Shown one piece after another: positions 1 through 6,926 of a stretch of DNA of 33,215 bases (positions within the stretch are counted from its first letter, which is position 1; the number at the start of each line of letters is the position of its first letter). The stretch is from Microcaldota archaeon. GTDB taxonomy: Archaea; Micrarchaeota; Micrarchaeia; Burarchaeales; Fermentimicrarchaeaceae. Where the stretch lies: positions 1-33,215 of the forward strand of contig JAPLWV010000013.1 of NCBI GenBank assembly GCA_026396385.1, read 5' to 3'. The translations under genes were made by a program, and so were the position numbers. Below the pieces are notes generated by a model that made no database searches, had not been told where the DNA came from, and worked only from the letters and a program-made list of their open reading frames with translations.

Positions 1-453
1 CTCGCTTCCGTTTATTATGAAGTAACCGCCTGGGTCTTGCGGGTCCTCCCCTGCTTCAATCAACTCGTCCTCAGTCATGTTGTCCAGATGGCACAGCTTT
101 GATTTAAGCATCACAGGAAGTTCCCCGATGAATACCTCCTGCGGGTATCTCCTCTCAATTCCTCCAATTATCTGAACGAATTCCAGAAAGACTGGAGCTG
201 CATATGTCAGGTTTCTCATTCTGGCCTCGGCAGGAATTATCTGCCTCCTTGAGCCGTCGGCTTCAACTATTGTGGGTTTGTCCCGCCTGACCTTTCCGAA
301 CTTGAGCTTGTAATTCTCAACATTGGGCTCTATCGTACCTATGTTGTCGATTATGTTCTGAATTCCGAATTCGACAAACTTGTTGTATGAATCAAGATGC
401 TGTACGACAAGTTTATTGTCCCGGAAATATTCGTCTACCAAATCCCATTTCAT
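1..453 (-). CDS. rpoB: RNA polymerase subunit B'' (or undivided B), N-terminal part, runs off window
   Basis: This is the first 151 codons of the second-largest RNA polymerase subunit, which forms one jaw of the catalytic core. The start codon is ATG at 453, preceded by GTGAG, 18 bases after the rpoH stop. The translation begins MKWDLVDEYFRDNKLVVQHL and contains the family signatures ARMRNLTYAAPVFLEF (about residues 77-92) and IGELPVMLKSKLCHL (about residues 112-126), typical of the protrusion and early lobe of archaeal B''. The gene is incomplete because the window starts inside it. Order rpoH then rpoB is the usual archaeal operon. Whether the subunit is split into B'' and B' cannot be told from this fragment. 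Confidence 0.93.
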   Translation of the reverse strand, partial: MKWDLVDEYFRDNKLVVQHLDSYNKFVEFGIQNIIDNIGTIEPNVENYKLKFGKVRRDKPTIVEADGSRRQIIPAEARMRNLTYAAPVFLEFVQIIGGIERRYPQEVFIGELPVMLKSKLCHLDNMTEDELIEAGEDPQDPGGYFIINGSE

Positions 454-471
454 AATCTCACTTCAAGAAAT

Positions 472-708
472 CTACTTCACAACGAAGCGGTAGTAAACAT
501 TCTCTTTTGTAGGATCTTTTCTGGTTATCTTGATTATGTCGCCTTCCTTCGCCCCAAGAAGCTTAAGCTGCGGGTCGTTAAGTTTTATCTCAGGAAGTTT
601 CTGCTCGTCTACGCCGATAGAGGAAAGTACTTCTTGGTGTTTTGACTTTGACAGAATTTCATGTTTAGGAACAAGAAAATGAGATGAACGAAAGTCGACA
701 GAGCCCAA
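472..708 (-). CDS. rpoH: RNA polymerase subunit H (Rpb5 C-terminal homologue)
   Basis: Small assembly and jaw subunit of archaeal RNA polymerase, equivalent to the C-terminal domain of eukaryotic Rpb5. The core runs from FLVPKHEILS through KLPEIKLNDPQLKLLGAKEG to IIKITRKDP and ends with YYRFVVK, all family hallmarks. The 78-residue length is normal. No ATG precedes the conserved core, so I place the start on TTG at 708; AGGTG lies a few bases upstream. A TATA element at 752-761 would put transcription start about 20 bases before this codon. It is the first gene of an rpoH-rpoB operon on the minus strand. Confidence 0.92.
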   Translation of the reverse strand: MGSVDFRSSHFLVPKHEILSKSKHQEVLSSIGVDEQKLPEIKLNDPQLKLLGAKEGDIIKITRKDPTKENVYYRFVVK

Positions 709-751
709 ACTACCACCTGATCAGAAGTAACTAATTATTTAGGTTGGCAAA

Positions 752-761
752 GCTTTTAAAG
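752..761 (-). promoter_or_regulatory. TATA box for rpoH-rpoB
   Basis: On the minus strand the sequence reads CTTTAAAAGC, a good archaeal TATA element. A start site about 25 bases downstream falls near 730, leaving a leader of about 20 bases before the TTG start of rpoH. Inferred by position and sequence only. Confidence 0.6.
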
Positions 762-862
762 TTATCGTTAGAAAAGCTACGCTAATAGCAATCTACAGAG
801 CTTGAACACTTTTCCTAAACAAACTTCAACCTTTTGTGTGGTTTTTTAGTTGCCACTTATAT

Positions 863-970
863 GTGACATACCCACTTTGTGGGCTTCCTGCTTCACAGAC
901 GTTGCCAATGCAACATCTCTCTCCTTTACGGAATTGCAGGCGTTACTTCCCGAGTGCCCCTCGGTAGTAA
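863..970 (-). ncRNA. Orphan omega-RNA-like transcript (IS200/IS605 tnpB 3' end without tnpB)
   Basis: Read on the minus strand, this stretch resembles the end of archaeal tnpB genes. One frame gives PRGTREVTP and another gives EAGSP, both common near TnpB C-termini, but a frameshift and stops separate them and no tnpB reading frame exists upstream. It folds well: CCGAG/CTCGG (950-964), an 8-bp stem GATGTTGC/GCAACGTC with a 4-base loop (898-917), CCCAC-AAA-GTGGG (871-883), and a longer-range CCTGC/GCAGG pairing (936-940 with 887-891). It ends in GTCAC, as right ends of such elements often do, so a guide would be the bases below 863. A TATA box sits at the right distance upstream (989-1001). 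It could be a decayed transposon end or a retained guide RNA. Confidence 0.55.
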
Positions 971-988
971 TTGATATGTAGTTGAGGA

Positions 989-1001
989 TATATTTAAAGA
1001 T
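989..1001 (-). promoter_or_regulatory. TATA box upstream of the omega-RNA-like sequence
   Basis: The minus strand reads ATCTTTAAATATA. Transcription would start about 25 bases on, near 970, just before the first hairpin of the omega-RNA-like sequence. The box lies just past the stop codon of the small ORF at 1004-1129, so it may belong to the RNA. Confidence 0.5.
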
Positions 1002-1003
1002 AA

Positions 1004-1129
1004 CTACGATACATGACGAGCAACGGTGGAGCGTGCATTAAGTCTAGGTTCCAGTCTCTTCCTGACAGCATAGCTTGTCAGCTCCCTCAGGGCATCAGAT
1101 GCAATCCATTTTGCGCTCTTCGAATTCAT
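1004..1129 (-). CDS. Possible 41-residue hypothetical protein
   Basis: Short open frame beginning MNSKSAKWIASDALREL and ending in STVARHVS, 29 bases downstream of tRNA-Ser(GCU). The protein would be basic and mostly helical. I do not recognise the family; the SDALREL stretch is only faintly like archaeal histone helices. There is no convincing Shine-Dalgarno before the ATG and no separate promoter, so it may be a remnant or not translated. Confidence 0.25.
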   Translation of the reverse strand: MNSKSAKWIASDALRELTSYAVRKRLEPRLNARSTVARHVS

Positions 1130-1157
1130 TTTAATTTCTTCTGCAGCTAAAAAAGAA

Positions 1158-1276
1158 CGCCAGGGGCGGGATTCGAACCCGCGAAGGCCTTTTGGACCTA
1201 ACAGCTTAGCAGGCTGCCGCCCTTTAGAGCCTAACTTCTCTTGCGAGAAGCTTAAGAACCACTAGGCGACCCCGGC
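1158..1276 (-). tRNA. tRNA-Ser(GCU) with an insertion in the D-loop
   Basis: Class II tRNA. Acceptor GCCGGGG pairs with CCCTGGC (one G-U), T-arm is GCGGG-TTCGAAT-CCCGC, anticodon arm is GCAGC-CTGCTAA-GCTGT (anticodon GCT), and the variable arm is AGGTCC-AAAA-GGCCT. The D-stem GCCT/GGGC encloses 41 bases instead of the usual 8-12. About 29 extra bases form a stem CTTCTC-GCAA-GAGAAG. I take this as an intron, but could not place a canonical bulge-helix-bulge; the best fit (GGTT with GGCT) is mostly wobble pairs. The gene lies 42 bases downstream of SRP RNA on the same strand. Confidence 0.88.
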
Positions 1277-1318
1277 TCTATTGTTTATTGTTTTTTGTAT
1301 AATATATTATATATTAGT

Positions 1319-1621
1319 GCAGCGGGCCTCACAGGAATCGATGGGAACTCCCTCGTCTGGTTGTTCAGGCATGGGCTAGACTTTGTTACTTGCTAGCATG
1401 GATAACTGCACTCAGAGAGCAAATGCTCCCGTGAATTGTGTTTAGGGTTGCTCCTTCCGGCCTAGCCCGGTTCACACAACCTTCCATCCAGCAAGGCAAA
1501 GCTTCAACGCTTACTCCTGAGCCAGGGCGAGATAGCTCGAACCTCTCCCAGCTTTTCGGTCTCACCATGAAGGGGGTTTGTGATTACAGGAGACCCCTGA
1601 CCTCCCGACCTAGCCCACTGC
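1319..1621 (-). ncRNA. ffs: Signal recognition particle RNA (archaeal 7S RNA)
   Basis: The minus strand contains the helix 8 signature of SRP RNA: GTGAACCGGGCTAGGCCGG followed by AAGGAGCAACCC, the SRP54-binding region. The two ends pair perfectly apart from one G-U (GCAGTGGGC at 1613-1621 with GCCCGCTGC at 1319-1327), forming helix 1 as in archaeal 7S RNAs. The roughly 303-base length is typical. A TATA box at 1643-1652 places the start near 1621. The RNA scaffolds SRP19/SRP54 for co-translational targeting to SecY, which is also encoded in this window. Confidence 0.93.
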
Positions 1622-1642
1622 ATTTAGTTATACCATTCAAAA

Positions 1643-1652
1643 GTTTAAATAA
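1643..1652 (-). promoter_or_regulatory. TATA box for SRP RNA
   Basis: Minus-strand TTATTTAAAC lies 25 bases before the 5' end of the SRP RNA deduced from the helix 1 pairing. The tRNA-Ser(GCU) gene downstream has no obvious TATA box of its own in the AT-rich 42-base gap and may be co-transcribed. Confidence 0.65.
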
Positions 1653-1712
1653 CTATTTGATCACTGGTTTTACTTCGGAAAGGATAGGAAATGGTACTCG
1701 GATGGAGAAAGG

Positions 1713-1723
1713 CTTTTAAATAT
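1713..1723 (+). promoter_or_regulatory. TATA box of the ribosomal protein supercluster
   Basis: CTTTTAAATAT is preceded by the purine-rich GGAGAAAGG, a plausible BRE. Expected transcription start is near 1745, giving a leader of about 55 bases before L3 with AGAGGT (1788-1793) as Shine-Dalgarno. It is the only clear promoter I find before the long plus-strand gene run. Confidence 0.65.
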
Positions 1724-1799
1724 CACCTTCATAAAATTATTCCACTCTTTTCTGCGACTGAAGTTTGGGGTCTCCCGGCTCCCTCTCAGAGGTCTTATT

Positions 1800-2789
1800 A
1801 TGGGAAAGATACGAAAGCCGAGAAGCGGGTCTCGTGCATTTAGACCGAGGAAAAGAGCGAGCGGACAGAATGCTCGCATAACTAGCTGGCCGAAGTCTGA
1901 GGAGGCAAGGTTGCTGGGCTTCGCCGGGTATAAGGCTGGCATGACGCATATCATGATGGTTGATGATTATGAGGGATCCCCAACAAAGGGGCATGAAATA
2001 TCTGTTCCTGTCACTGTGCTTGAAACTCCCTCTCTGTTTGTGCTAGGTTTGAGGGCTTATTCTTCTGATGCTTGCGGTCTGAAAACTTTTTCTGACGTCT
2101 ATGCAAATAATATTGATAAAAAAATCTCGGATAGCATACACCTCAAGAAGAATAACTTTGATGATGCAATGAAGAAGGTTGAGGGAAATGTCGATTCCAT
2201 AAAAGATGCGAGGGTACTTGTTCTGACCGCTCCCGGCAAGACTGGCTTTGGAAGGAAGAAGCCGAATGTTGTGGAAATTGCAATCGGTGGAAAAACCCCC
2301 AAGGATAAGCTGGAATTCTGCAAGAGCCTAATTGGAAGAGAGGTAAAGTTCAGCGATGTTTTCAGCGAGGGCGAGTATGTTGACGCTATAAGCATAACCA
2401 AAGGCAAGGGATGGCAGGGAGCAGTGAAGAGGTTCGGTGTGCACCTGCAGAGAAGAAAGGCAACAGGGAGGAGGAGGCATGTTGGAACTCTCGGTCCTTG
2501 GCATCCTGCCAGAGTCATGTACACCACTCCTATGGCAGGGCAGACTGGATATCACAAGAGGACTGAGCTGAACAAGAGGATACTGAAAATTGCTGGAAAG
2601 GATGATGCAAACCCCAAGGGCGGGTTCCCGCACTATGGGGTTGTGAAGAATGAATGCGCGCTCATAAAAGGCTCTCTGGGAGGGCCTTGCAAGAGAATGA
2701 TAAAACTTAGGAAGAGCTGGAGAGAATCTGAAAAACCAACCAAGCCCGAGATAAAGTACATCTCAAAGGAGTCGAAGCAAGGTGCTTGA
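1800..2789 (+). CDS. rpl3: Ribosomal protein uL3
   Basis: Large-subunit protein uL3, an early 23S binder near the peptidyl transferase centre. At 329 residues it has normal archaeal length. The basic N-terminus (MGKIRKPRSGSRAFRPRKRA) is the archaeal form, LLGFAGYKAGMTHI (about residues 38-51) is a family signature, and KGKGWQGAVKRFGV with TGRRRHVGTLGPWHPARV forms the central extension reaching the rRNA core. The start is ATG with AGAGGT 7 bases upstream. It is the first gene of the supercluster and ends one base before the ATG of L4. Confidence 0.97.
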   Translation: MGKIRKPRSGSRAFRPRKRASGQNARITSWPKSEEARLLGFAGYKAGMTHIMMVDDYEGSPTKGHEISVPVTVLETPSLFVLGLRAYSSDACGLKTFSDVYANNIDKKISDSIHLKKNNFDDAMKKVEGNVDSIKDARVLVLTAPGKTGFGRKKPNVVEIAIGGKTPKDKLEFCKSLIGREVKFSDVFSEGEYVDAISITKGKGWQGAVKRFGVHLQRRKATGRRRHVGTLGPWHPARVMYTTPMAGQTGYHKRTELNKRILKIAGKDDANPKGGFPHYGVVKNECALIKGSLGGPCKRMIKLRKSWRESEKPTKPEIKYISKESKQGA

Positions 2790-2790
2790 A

Positions 2791-3582
2791 ATGAAAGTCA
2801 ATGTATACTCAATTGAAGGCAATCCGCTGGAGCAGATAGAGCTGCCGCGCCAGTTCGATGAAGAGGTAAGGGAGGAAGTGATAAGGAGGGCAGTTCTTTC
2901 CGAGCAGAGCAGAAAATACCAGCCGAAGGGTTCTTTCATCAGAGCTGGTTTGCAGACTACTGCTGAATACAGGGGAAGGAAAGAGGGCTATGGAAGCATA
3001 AAGAATAAGGGTATCTCAAGATTGCCTAGAGAGAAGTTCCCAAAAGGAAGGTTTGGAAAAGTAAAAAGAGTTCCGTTTGCAGTGAAAGGGAGAAGGGCTC
3101 ATCCTCCAAGAGTTGAGGAAGTTCTTGTTGAGAAAATAAATAAGAAGGAGTTTGAGAAAGCATTGAGGAGCGCTATAGCTGCAACTGGCAGAAAGGAGAT
3201 TATTGCAGCAAGGGGGCATGTTGTTGGTACAGTGAAGGAGATTCCTCTTGTAGTAGAAAGCAAGTTTGAGGAGTTTGAGAAAACAAAAAATGTTCTTGCA
3301 TGCCTCAGAGCTCTTGGGCTTGAGGCAGATTTAAGCAGGGCGCAGAGAAAGAAGAGGATAAGCGGAGTGAGGGAGAGGAGGAGAGGGGGAACTGTGAGAC
3401 CGAAGTCAGTGCTTATAGTTGTTGGAGATGGCAGCAAAGTTGTGAAGGCTGCCAGAAATCTTGCGGGAGTTGATGTGAAGGGAGTGGGAGAGCTCGATGT
3501 AACCTCTCTTGCGCCAGGAACTCACGCAGGAAGATTAACTCTCTGGAGCAAGAGGGCAATTGAGGAACTTGCAAAGATGTGA
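2791..3582 (+). CDS. rpl4: Ribosomal protein uL4
   Basis: Large-subunit protein uL4, lining the nascent peptide tunnel. The start MKVNVYSIEGNPLEQIELP matches archaeal uL4; an in-frame GTG at 2782 inside the L3 end is less likely, since AAGGTG overlapping that GTG serves as Shine-Dalgarno for ATG 2791. The internal tunnel loop is the basic stretch about residues 60-105 (GRRAHPPRVEE at its end). The C-terminal part includes GVDVKGVGELDVTSLAPGTH, typical of the archaeal/eukaryal protein. Length is 263 residues. The stop overlaps the signal region of L23. Confidence 0.96.
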   Translation: MKVNVYSIEGNPLEQIELPRQFDEEVREEVIRRAVLSEQSRKYQPKGSFIRAGLQTTAEYRGRKEGYGSIKNKGISRLPREKFPKGRFGKVKRVPFAVKGRRAHPPRVEEVLVEKINKKEFEKALRSAIAATGRKEIIAARGHVVGTVKEIPLVVESKFEEFEKTKNVLACLRALGLEADLSRAQRKKRISGVRERRRGGTVRPKSVLIVVGDGSKVVKAARNLAGVDVKGVGELDVTSLAPGTHAGRLTLWSKRAIEELAKM

Positions 3583-3587
3583 TGTTT

Positions 3588-3836
3588 ATGGTAGTGATTC
3601 ACCCCGTAGCAACTGAGAAGGCAATTGCGCTTATAGAGAAGGAGAACAAGATGGTTTTCATAGTTGAGAAAGATGCAACAAAGAAGGAGATTGCTGAAGA
3701 TGTTGAGAAGTCCTACAATGTGAAGGTTGAGAAGGTTAATGTTACCATAACGCCGCAGGGAAGGAAGAAAGCCTATGTGAAGTTGCAGAAAGGCTACTCT
3801 GCGGATGAGCTTGCTGCGAGGTTGAAGATTATATAG
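3588..3836 (+). CDS. rpl23: Ribosomal protein uL23
   Basis: Protein at the exit of the peptide tunnel, docking site for SRP and the translocon. The translation from ATG 3588 is MVVIHPVATEKAIALIEKEN, with the family motif HPxxTEKA, and later YNVKVEKVNVTITPQGRKKAYVKL in two pieces of the beta-hairpin region. Length 82 residues is normal. ATG 3582 is an alternative start adding two residues; I prefer 3588 because GTGAT (3579-3583), which includes the L4 stop, then sits at the spacing seen at other junctions here. Confidence 0.94.
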   Translation: MVVIHPVATEKAIALIEKENKMVFIVEKDATKKEIAEDVEKSYNVKVEKVNVTITPQGRKKAYVKLQKGYSADELAARLKII

Positions 3837-3845
3837 GTGGGATGA

Positions 3846-4601
3846 ATGGGAAAGAAACTTATACAGCAGAGACTTGGAAAGGGCTCTCCCAGTTTCAGGA
3901 GGCCATCAAGTAGATGCAAGGCTGATGTCGAGTACAGAAATCTTGATGATGCTGAGAAGAGCGGGAAGCTGGGGGGGCAGATAATAGGCTTTGTTGATGA
4001 TCCTGCAAGAAGTGCATTGCTCATGGAAGTCAAACTTGAGAACAACGAGAGCAACATTCTCATAGCGCCAGAGGGTGCCATGATTGGAGATAGGATAGAG
4101 GTTGGAGCAGTGGCAGAGGTGCGAGCTGGAAATGTTCTTCCTCTCAGCTCAATCCCAGAGGGAATGCCAGTTTACAACATTGAGATAACTCCTGGTGATG
4201 GAGGCAAACTTGTTAGGAGCAGCGGAACTACTGCATTTGTTGTTTCTCATGAGGAAGGGCTTGTAACGGTTAGACTTCCTTCAAAGAAACTGAAGGTGCT
4301 TAATGGAAGGTGCAGAGCAGAGATAGGAGTGATATGCGGTGGGGGCAGACTGGAGAAGCCGTTCCTGAAGGCGGGTAAGAGGTTCCATGCGATGGGCGCA
4401 ATGAACAGAAGATGGCCCAACGTGAGGGGAGTTGCCATGAACCCATATAACCATCCATTTGGAGGAAAAGAGCACCACAAGGGAAGGGGTTCTTCAGTTT
4501 CAAGAAGCACTCCACCAGGAAGAAAGGTTGGGCATCTGGCCTCAAGGAGGACTGGAAGAAGGAGGGGAAAGAGCAGCGAGGATAGAGGTACGGGTGAGTA
4601 G
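3846..4601 (+). CDS. rpl2: Ribosomal protein uL2
   Basis: Core large-subunit protein needed for subunit joining and peptidyl transfer. Length is 251 residues. The C-terminal region has the universal signature with RRWPNVRGVAMNPYNHPFGG followed by KEHHKG, including the conserved His in NPYNHPFGG. The basic tail SRRTGRRRGKSS is typical. GGTGG lies just ahead of ATG 3846. An out-of-frame ATG at 3842 is not used. The stop TAG is directly followed by the ATG of S19 with no spacer. Confidence 0.97.
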   Translation: MGKKLIQQRLGKGSPSFRRPSSRCKADVEYRNLDDAEKSGKLGGQIIGFVDDPARSALLMEVKLENNESNILIAPEGAMIGDRIEVGAVAEVRAGNVLPLSSIPEGMPVYNIEITPGDGGKLVRSSGTTAFVVSHEEGLVTVRLPSKKLKVLNGRCRAEIGVICGGGRLEKPFLKAGKRFHAMGAMNRRWPNVRGVAMNPYNHPFGGKEHHKGRGSSVSRSTPPGRKVGHLASRRTGRRRGKSSEDRGTGE

Positions 4602-4997
4602 ATGGCTAAGAAGGTTCAATACAGAGGAAAAACTCCGGAGGAGTTAAGGGAGATGACCGCTGATGAAATTTCAAAACTCCTCAAGTCTAGGGCTAGAAGG
4701 TCTCTCAAGAGAGCTTCCGCGCGTTACAGAAAACTGATTGAGAAAGTCAGGAAAGCAGAGGTGGATGAAAAGAGAGAAAAAATAATCAAAACTCACCTGA
4801 GGGATGCTGTCATACTCCCAGACTGGGTGGGGCTAAAGTTTGGCATTCATAACGGTAAAGAATTCAAGACCATTGAGATGAAGATTGAGATGGTGGGCCA
4901 TAGGCTTGGTGAGTTCGCCCACACAACTGGCAGGGTAGCACACTCGGGTCCAGGAGTGGGAGCAACAAGAGGTTCCAAGTTCATACCGCTCAAATAG
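4602..4997 (+). CDS. rps19: Ribosomal protein uS19
   Basis: Head protein of the small subunit, contacting uS13 and A-site tRNA. The 131-residue product has the archaeal N-terminal extension and the conserved core THLRDAVILPDWVGLKFGIH, KEFKTIEMKIEMVGHRLGEF and HSGPGVGATRGSKF. It begins immediately after the L2 stop, so translation is probably coupled. Confidence 0.96.
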   Translation: MAKKVQYRGKTPEELREMTADEISKLLKSRARRSLKRASARYRKLIEKVRKAEVDEKREKIIKTHLRDAVILPDWVGLKFGIHNGKEFKTIEMKIEMVGHRLGEFAHTTGRVAHSGPGVGATRGSKFIPLK

Positions 4998-5006
4998 GGT
5001 GTGATA

Positions 5007-5456
5007 ATGCCACTAGGTTATTCATACAAAACAAAGGATGAAACTCGCATAGCGAGAGCTCAGCTCCATGAGATCAACGCTTCATACAAGGACCTGAGCC
5101 AGGTTTGCAGGAACATAAATGGAATGGAAATTCCTGAAGCAGTTAGTCTGCTTGAGAGTGCAAAGCTTGGAGAGGTTCCCATAAGGTACGAGAAATTCAA
5201 CAAGAAGTGCGGCCACAGAAAAGAACTTGGAGGAAAAAGGGGAAGGTACCCGAAGAAGAGTGCAAGAATACTCCTTGAAGTGCTGAGAAACGCAATTGCA
5301 AATGCGCATCACAAGGGGCTGGGAGAGAAATTGTTCGTGAGGCATGCTTCAGCTAACAAGCAGAATATATATCCGAGAATTGCCTCAAAGGGAAGAGCAA
5401 ACAGGTCGGATTATGAAACTGCTAAAGTGGAGATAGTTCTGGAGGAGTTGAAGTGA
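5007..5456 (+). CDS. rpl22: Ribosomal protein uL22
   Basis: Large-subunit protein lining the tunnel constriction together with uL4. The translation MPLGYSYKTKDETRIARAQL followed by HEINASYKDLSQVC matches archaeal uL22; the long beta-hairpin is near KGRANRSDYETAKVEIVLEE at the C-terminus. Length 149 residues. ATG 5007 is preferred over GTG 5001 since GGTGTGAT immediately upstream works as Shine-Dalgarno. Confidence 0.95.
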   Translation: MPLGYSYKTKDETRIARAQLHEINASYKDLSQVCRNINGMEIPEAVSLLESAKLGEVPIRYEKFNKKCGHRKELGGKRGRYPKKSARILLEVLRNAIANAHHKGLGEKLFVRHASANKQNIYPRIASKGRANRSDYETAKVEIVLEELK

Positions 5457-5457
5457 T

Positions 5458-6126
5458 ATGGCAGTTGAGAGAAAATTCATAGAAGATTCAATAAGCAGGT
5501 ACAGGCTTGCTGCATACCTAGAGAAGGAGCTTGATAGGGCAGGCTTTTCGAAAGTTGATATACAAAGAACTCCGATGGTCACAAGGATAAATGTTGAGGT
5601 TACGAAGCCCGGTAAGGTCATAGGAAGGAAGGGAAAGACGATAAAGGACTTGACTGAGTCCATCCAGAAGAACTTTGGAGTTGATAATCCGCAGATAAGT
5701 GTTTCAGAAGTCACAAACGAGAGCCTGGAACCAAGACTGGTTGCAAAGAATGTTGTGAGGTCAATAGAGATGGGGAGGAATGTGAGAAGGATACTGCATT
5801 TCACGCTTAAGACAATAATGGACGCAGGTGCTCTGGGAGCTGAAGTAAGAGCAAGCGGAAAGATTGTCGCCAAGGGAGCCAGGGCAACAAGGCTGAGGGT
5901 TGGCGCAGGCTACCTGCCGAAATCAGGCGAGCCTTCAAGGCTTGTGAAGACTGCGCATGTCACTGCATACCCGAAATTCGGTGCAATAGGAGTGCTCGTG
6001 AAGATAGTTCTTCCGGGAACGGTTTTCCCAGACAAGGAGAAAACGAAGCCTGTGGAGCTTCCGAGAGTGATAAAGGAGGCTGCTGCTGAAGAGGTAGAAG
6101 GGAATGTCGATATTGAGAGTAAGTGA
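5458..6126 (+). CDS. rps3: Ribosomal protein uS3
   Basis: Head protein at the mRNA entry site. It has a type II KH domain with the GKVIGRKGKT loop (about residues 52-61) in the N-terminal half and the C-terminal S3 domain with GARATRLRVGAGYLPKSGEP (about residues 141-160). The acidic tail is short. Length is 222 residues. It starts one base after the L22 stop (AAGTGATATG), so the L22 stop sits inside GTGAT. Its last 23 bases overlap L29. Confidence 0.96.
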   Translation: MAVERKFIEDSISRYRLAAYLEKELDRAGFSKVDIQRTPMVTRINVEVTKPGKVIGRKGKTIKDLTESIQKNFGVDNPQISVSEVTNESLEPRLVAKNVVRSIEMGRNVRRILHFTLKTIMDAGALGAEVRASGKIVAKGARATRLRVGAGYLPKSGEPSRLVKTAHVTAYPKFGAIGVLVKIVLPGTVFPDKEKTKPVELPRVIKEAAAEEVEGNVDIESK

Positions 6127-6310
6127 AATGAGACAGATGGAAGTTGACGTTCTGAAGAACAAACTAGCAGAGCTGAGGAACGAGCTTAGAATCGACAGGG
6201 GAAGTGTTTCGAGCGGAGGAAAGGCAAGCAATCCAGGGAGAATAAAGGAGGTCAGGAGAAGCATTGCTAGGATATTGACGATTCTTAAGGAAAAAGGAGT
6301 TAAAATTTGA
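6104..6310 (+). CDS. rpl29: Ribosomal protein uL29
   Basis: Small two-helix protein near the tunnel exit. MSILRVSEMRQMEVDVLKNK matches the archaeal pattern (A/S)ILRxxEIRxM, so the start must be ATG 6104 inside the end of rps3 (23-base overlap) rather than an internal Met. Length 68 residues. GAGGT about 10 bases upstream can serve as ribosome-binding site. Confidence 0.93.
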   Translation: MSILRVSEMRQMEVDVLKNKLAELRNELRIDRGSVSSGGKASNPGRIKEVRRSIARILTILKEKGVKI

Positions 6311-6327
6311 AGAGGTGAGAGATTCAA

Positions 6328-6630
6328 ATGGGAGAGATATGCCCCAAGTGCGGGCTTCCGAAGGAAATTTGCGCGTGCGAAGCTCTTGAGAGAGAGGGAG
6401 CTAAGAGGATAAAAATTTACAACACGAAGAAGAAGTTTGGCAAGCTTGTAACAATAATCGAGGGCGTAGAGGAGGGCGAGCTTACCAAGACTGCGAAAGA
6501 ACTGAAGAGGACGCTCGCGTGCGGAGGGAGCTCAAAGGAAGGAATAATCGTGCTGCAAGGGGAGCATAGGGATAAGGCAAAACAGCTGCTGGTAAAGATG
6601 GGCTATCTTGAAAATAGCATAGATGTGTGA
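6328..6630 (+). CDS. Translation initiation factor aIF1 (SUI1 family)
   Basis: Start-codon selection factor binding the 30S platform near the P site. The N-terminus carries a small Cys cluster ICPKCGLPKEICAC (residues 4-17) common in archaeal members. The SUI1 fold follows with KKKFGKLVTIIEGVEE, LKRTLACGGSSKEGIIVLQG (the conserved acidic/basic surface) and KAKQLLVKMGY. Length 100 residues is normal. AGGTGAGAG precedes the ATG. Its place between L29 and Rpp29 is the usual archaeal order. Confidence 0.94.
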   Translation: MGEICPKCGLPKEICACEALEREGAKRIKIYNTKKKFGKLVTIIEGVEEGELTKTAKELKRTLACGGSSKEGIIVLQGEHRDKAKQLLVKMGYLENSIDV

Positions 6631-6635
6631 TGATG

Positions 6636-6926
6636 ATGATCGACAAGAACAACATATTGATTCATGAGTTTATGGGATTGGAGGTTGAGATAGCAAAAAG
6701 CACTTGCAGAAACCTCATAGGGAAGAAGGGGAGAATAGTGAACGAGACGAGGAATACGATTGAAATCGAGGGAAAAGGTAAGACGAAGATTATCCCAAAG
6801 AGGTCGAGCACATTCAGGTTCTACCTGCCTGGAGGAGAGAGCGTGGATGTTGAGGGCAGGCTCGTAGAGTACAATCCTGAGGACAGACCGAAAAGATTGA
6901 TGAAGTACGTCAAGAAGGTGGGATGA
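6636..6926 (+). CDS. rnp1: RNase P protein subunit Rpp29 (Pop4)
   Basis: Protein cofactor of archaeal RNase P, which trims tRNA 5' leaders. The 96-residue product has the Sm-like barrel: FMGLEVEIAKSTCRNLIGKK, GRIVNETRNTIEIEGKGKTK, and KIIPKRSSTFRFYLPGG. Three in-frame ATGs (6630, 6633, 6636) lie in tandem right on the aIF1 stop. I choose 6636 since GTGAT at 6627-6631 then has the 4-base spacing seen elsewhere in the cluster. Its stop overlaps the start of S17 by one base. Confidence 0.92.
   Translation: MIDKNNILIHEFMGLEVEIAKSTCRNLIGKKGRIVNETRNTIEIEGKGKTKIIPKRSSTFRFYLPGGESVDVEGRLVEYNPEDRPKRLMKYVKKVG

Noticed and set aside
863-985. A functional tnpB transposase/nuclease gene
   Set aside because: Only about 14 C-terminal codons are recognisable, with a stop and a frameshift before EAGSP; no nuclease or zinc-finger motifs are present upstream.
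1386-1719. Open frames on both strands between tRNA-Ser and L3
   Set aside because: They lie over the SRP RNA gene, which has the helix 8 signature, paired ends and a TATA box; the translated products resemble no protein.
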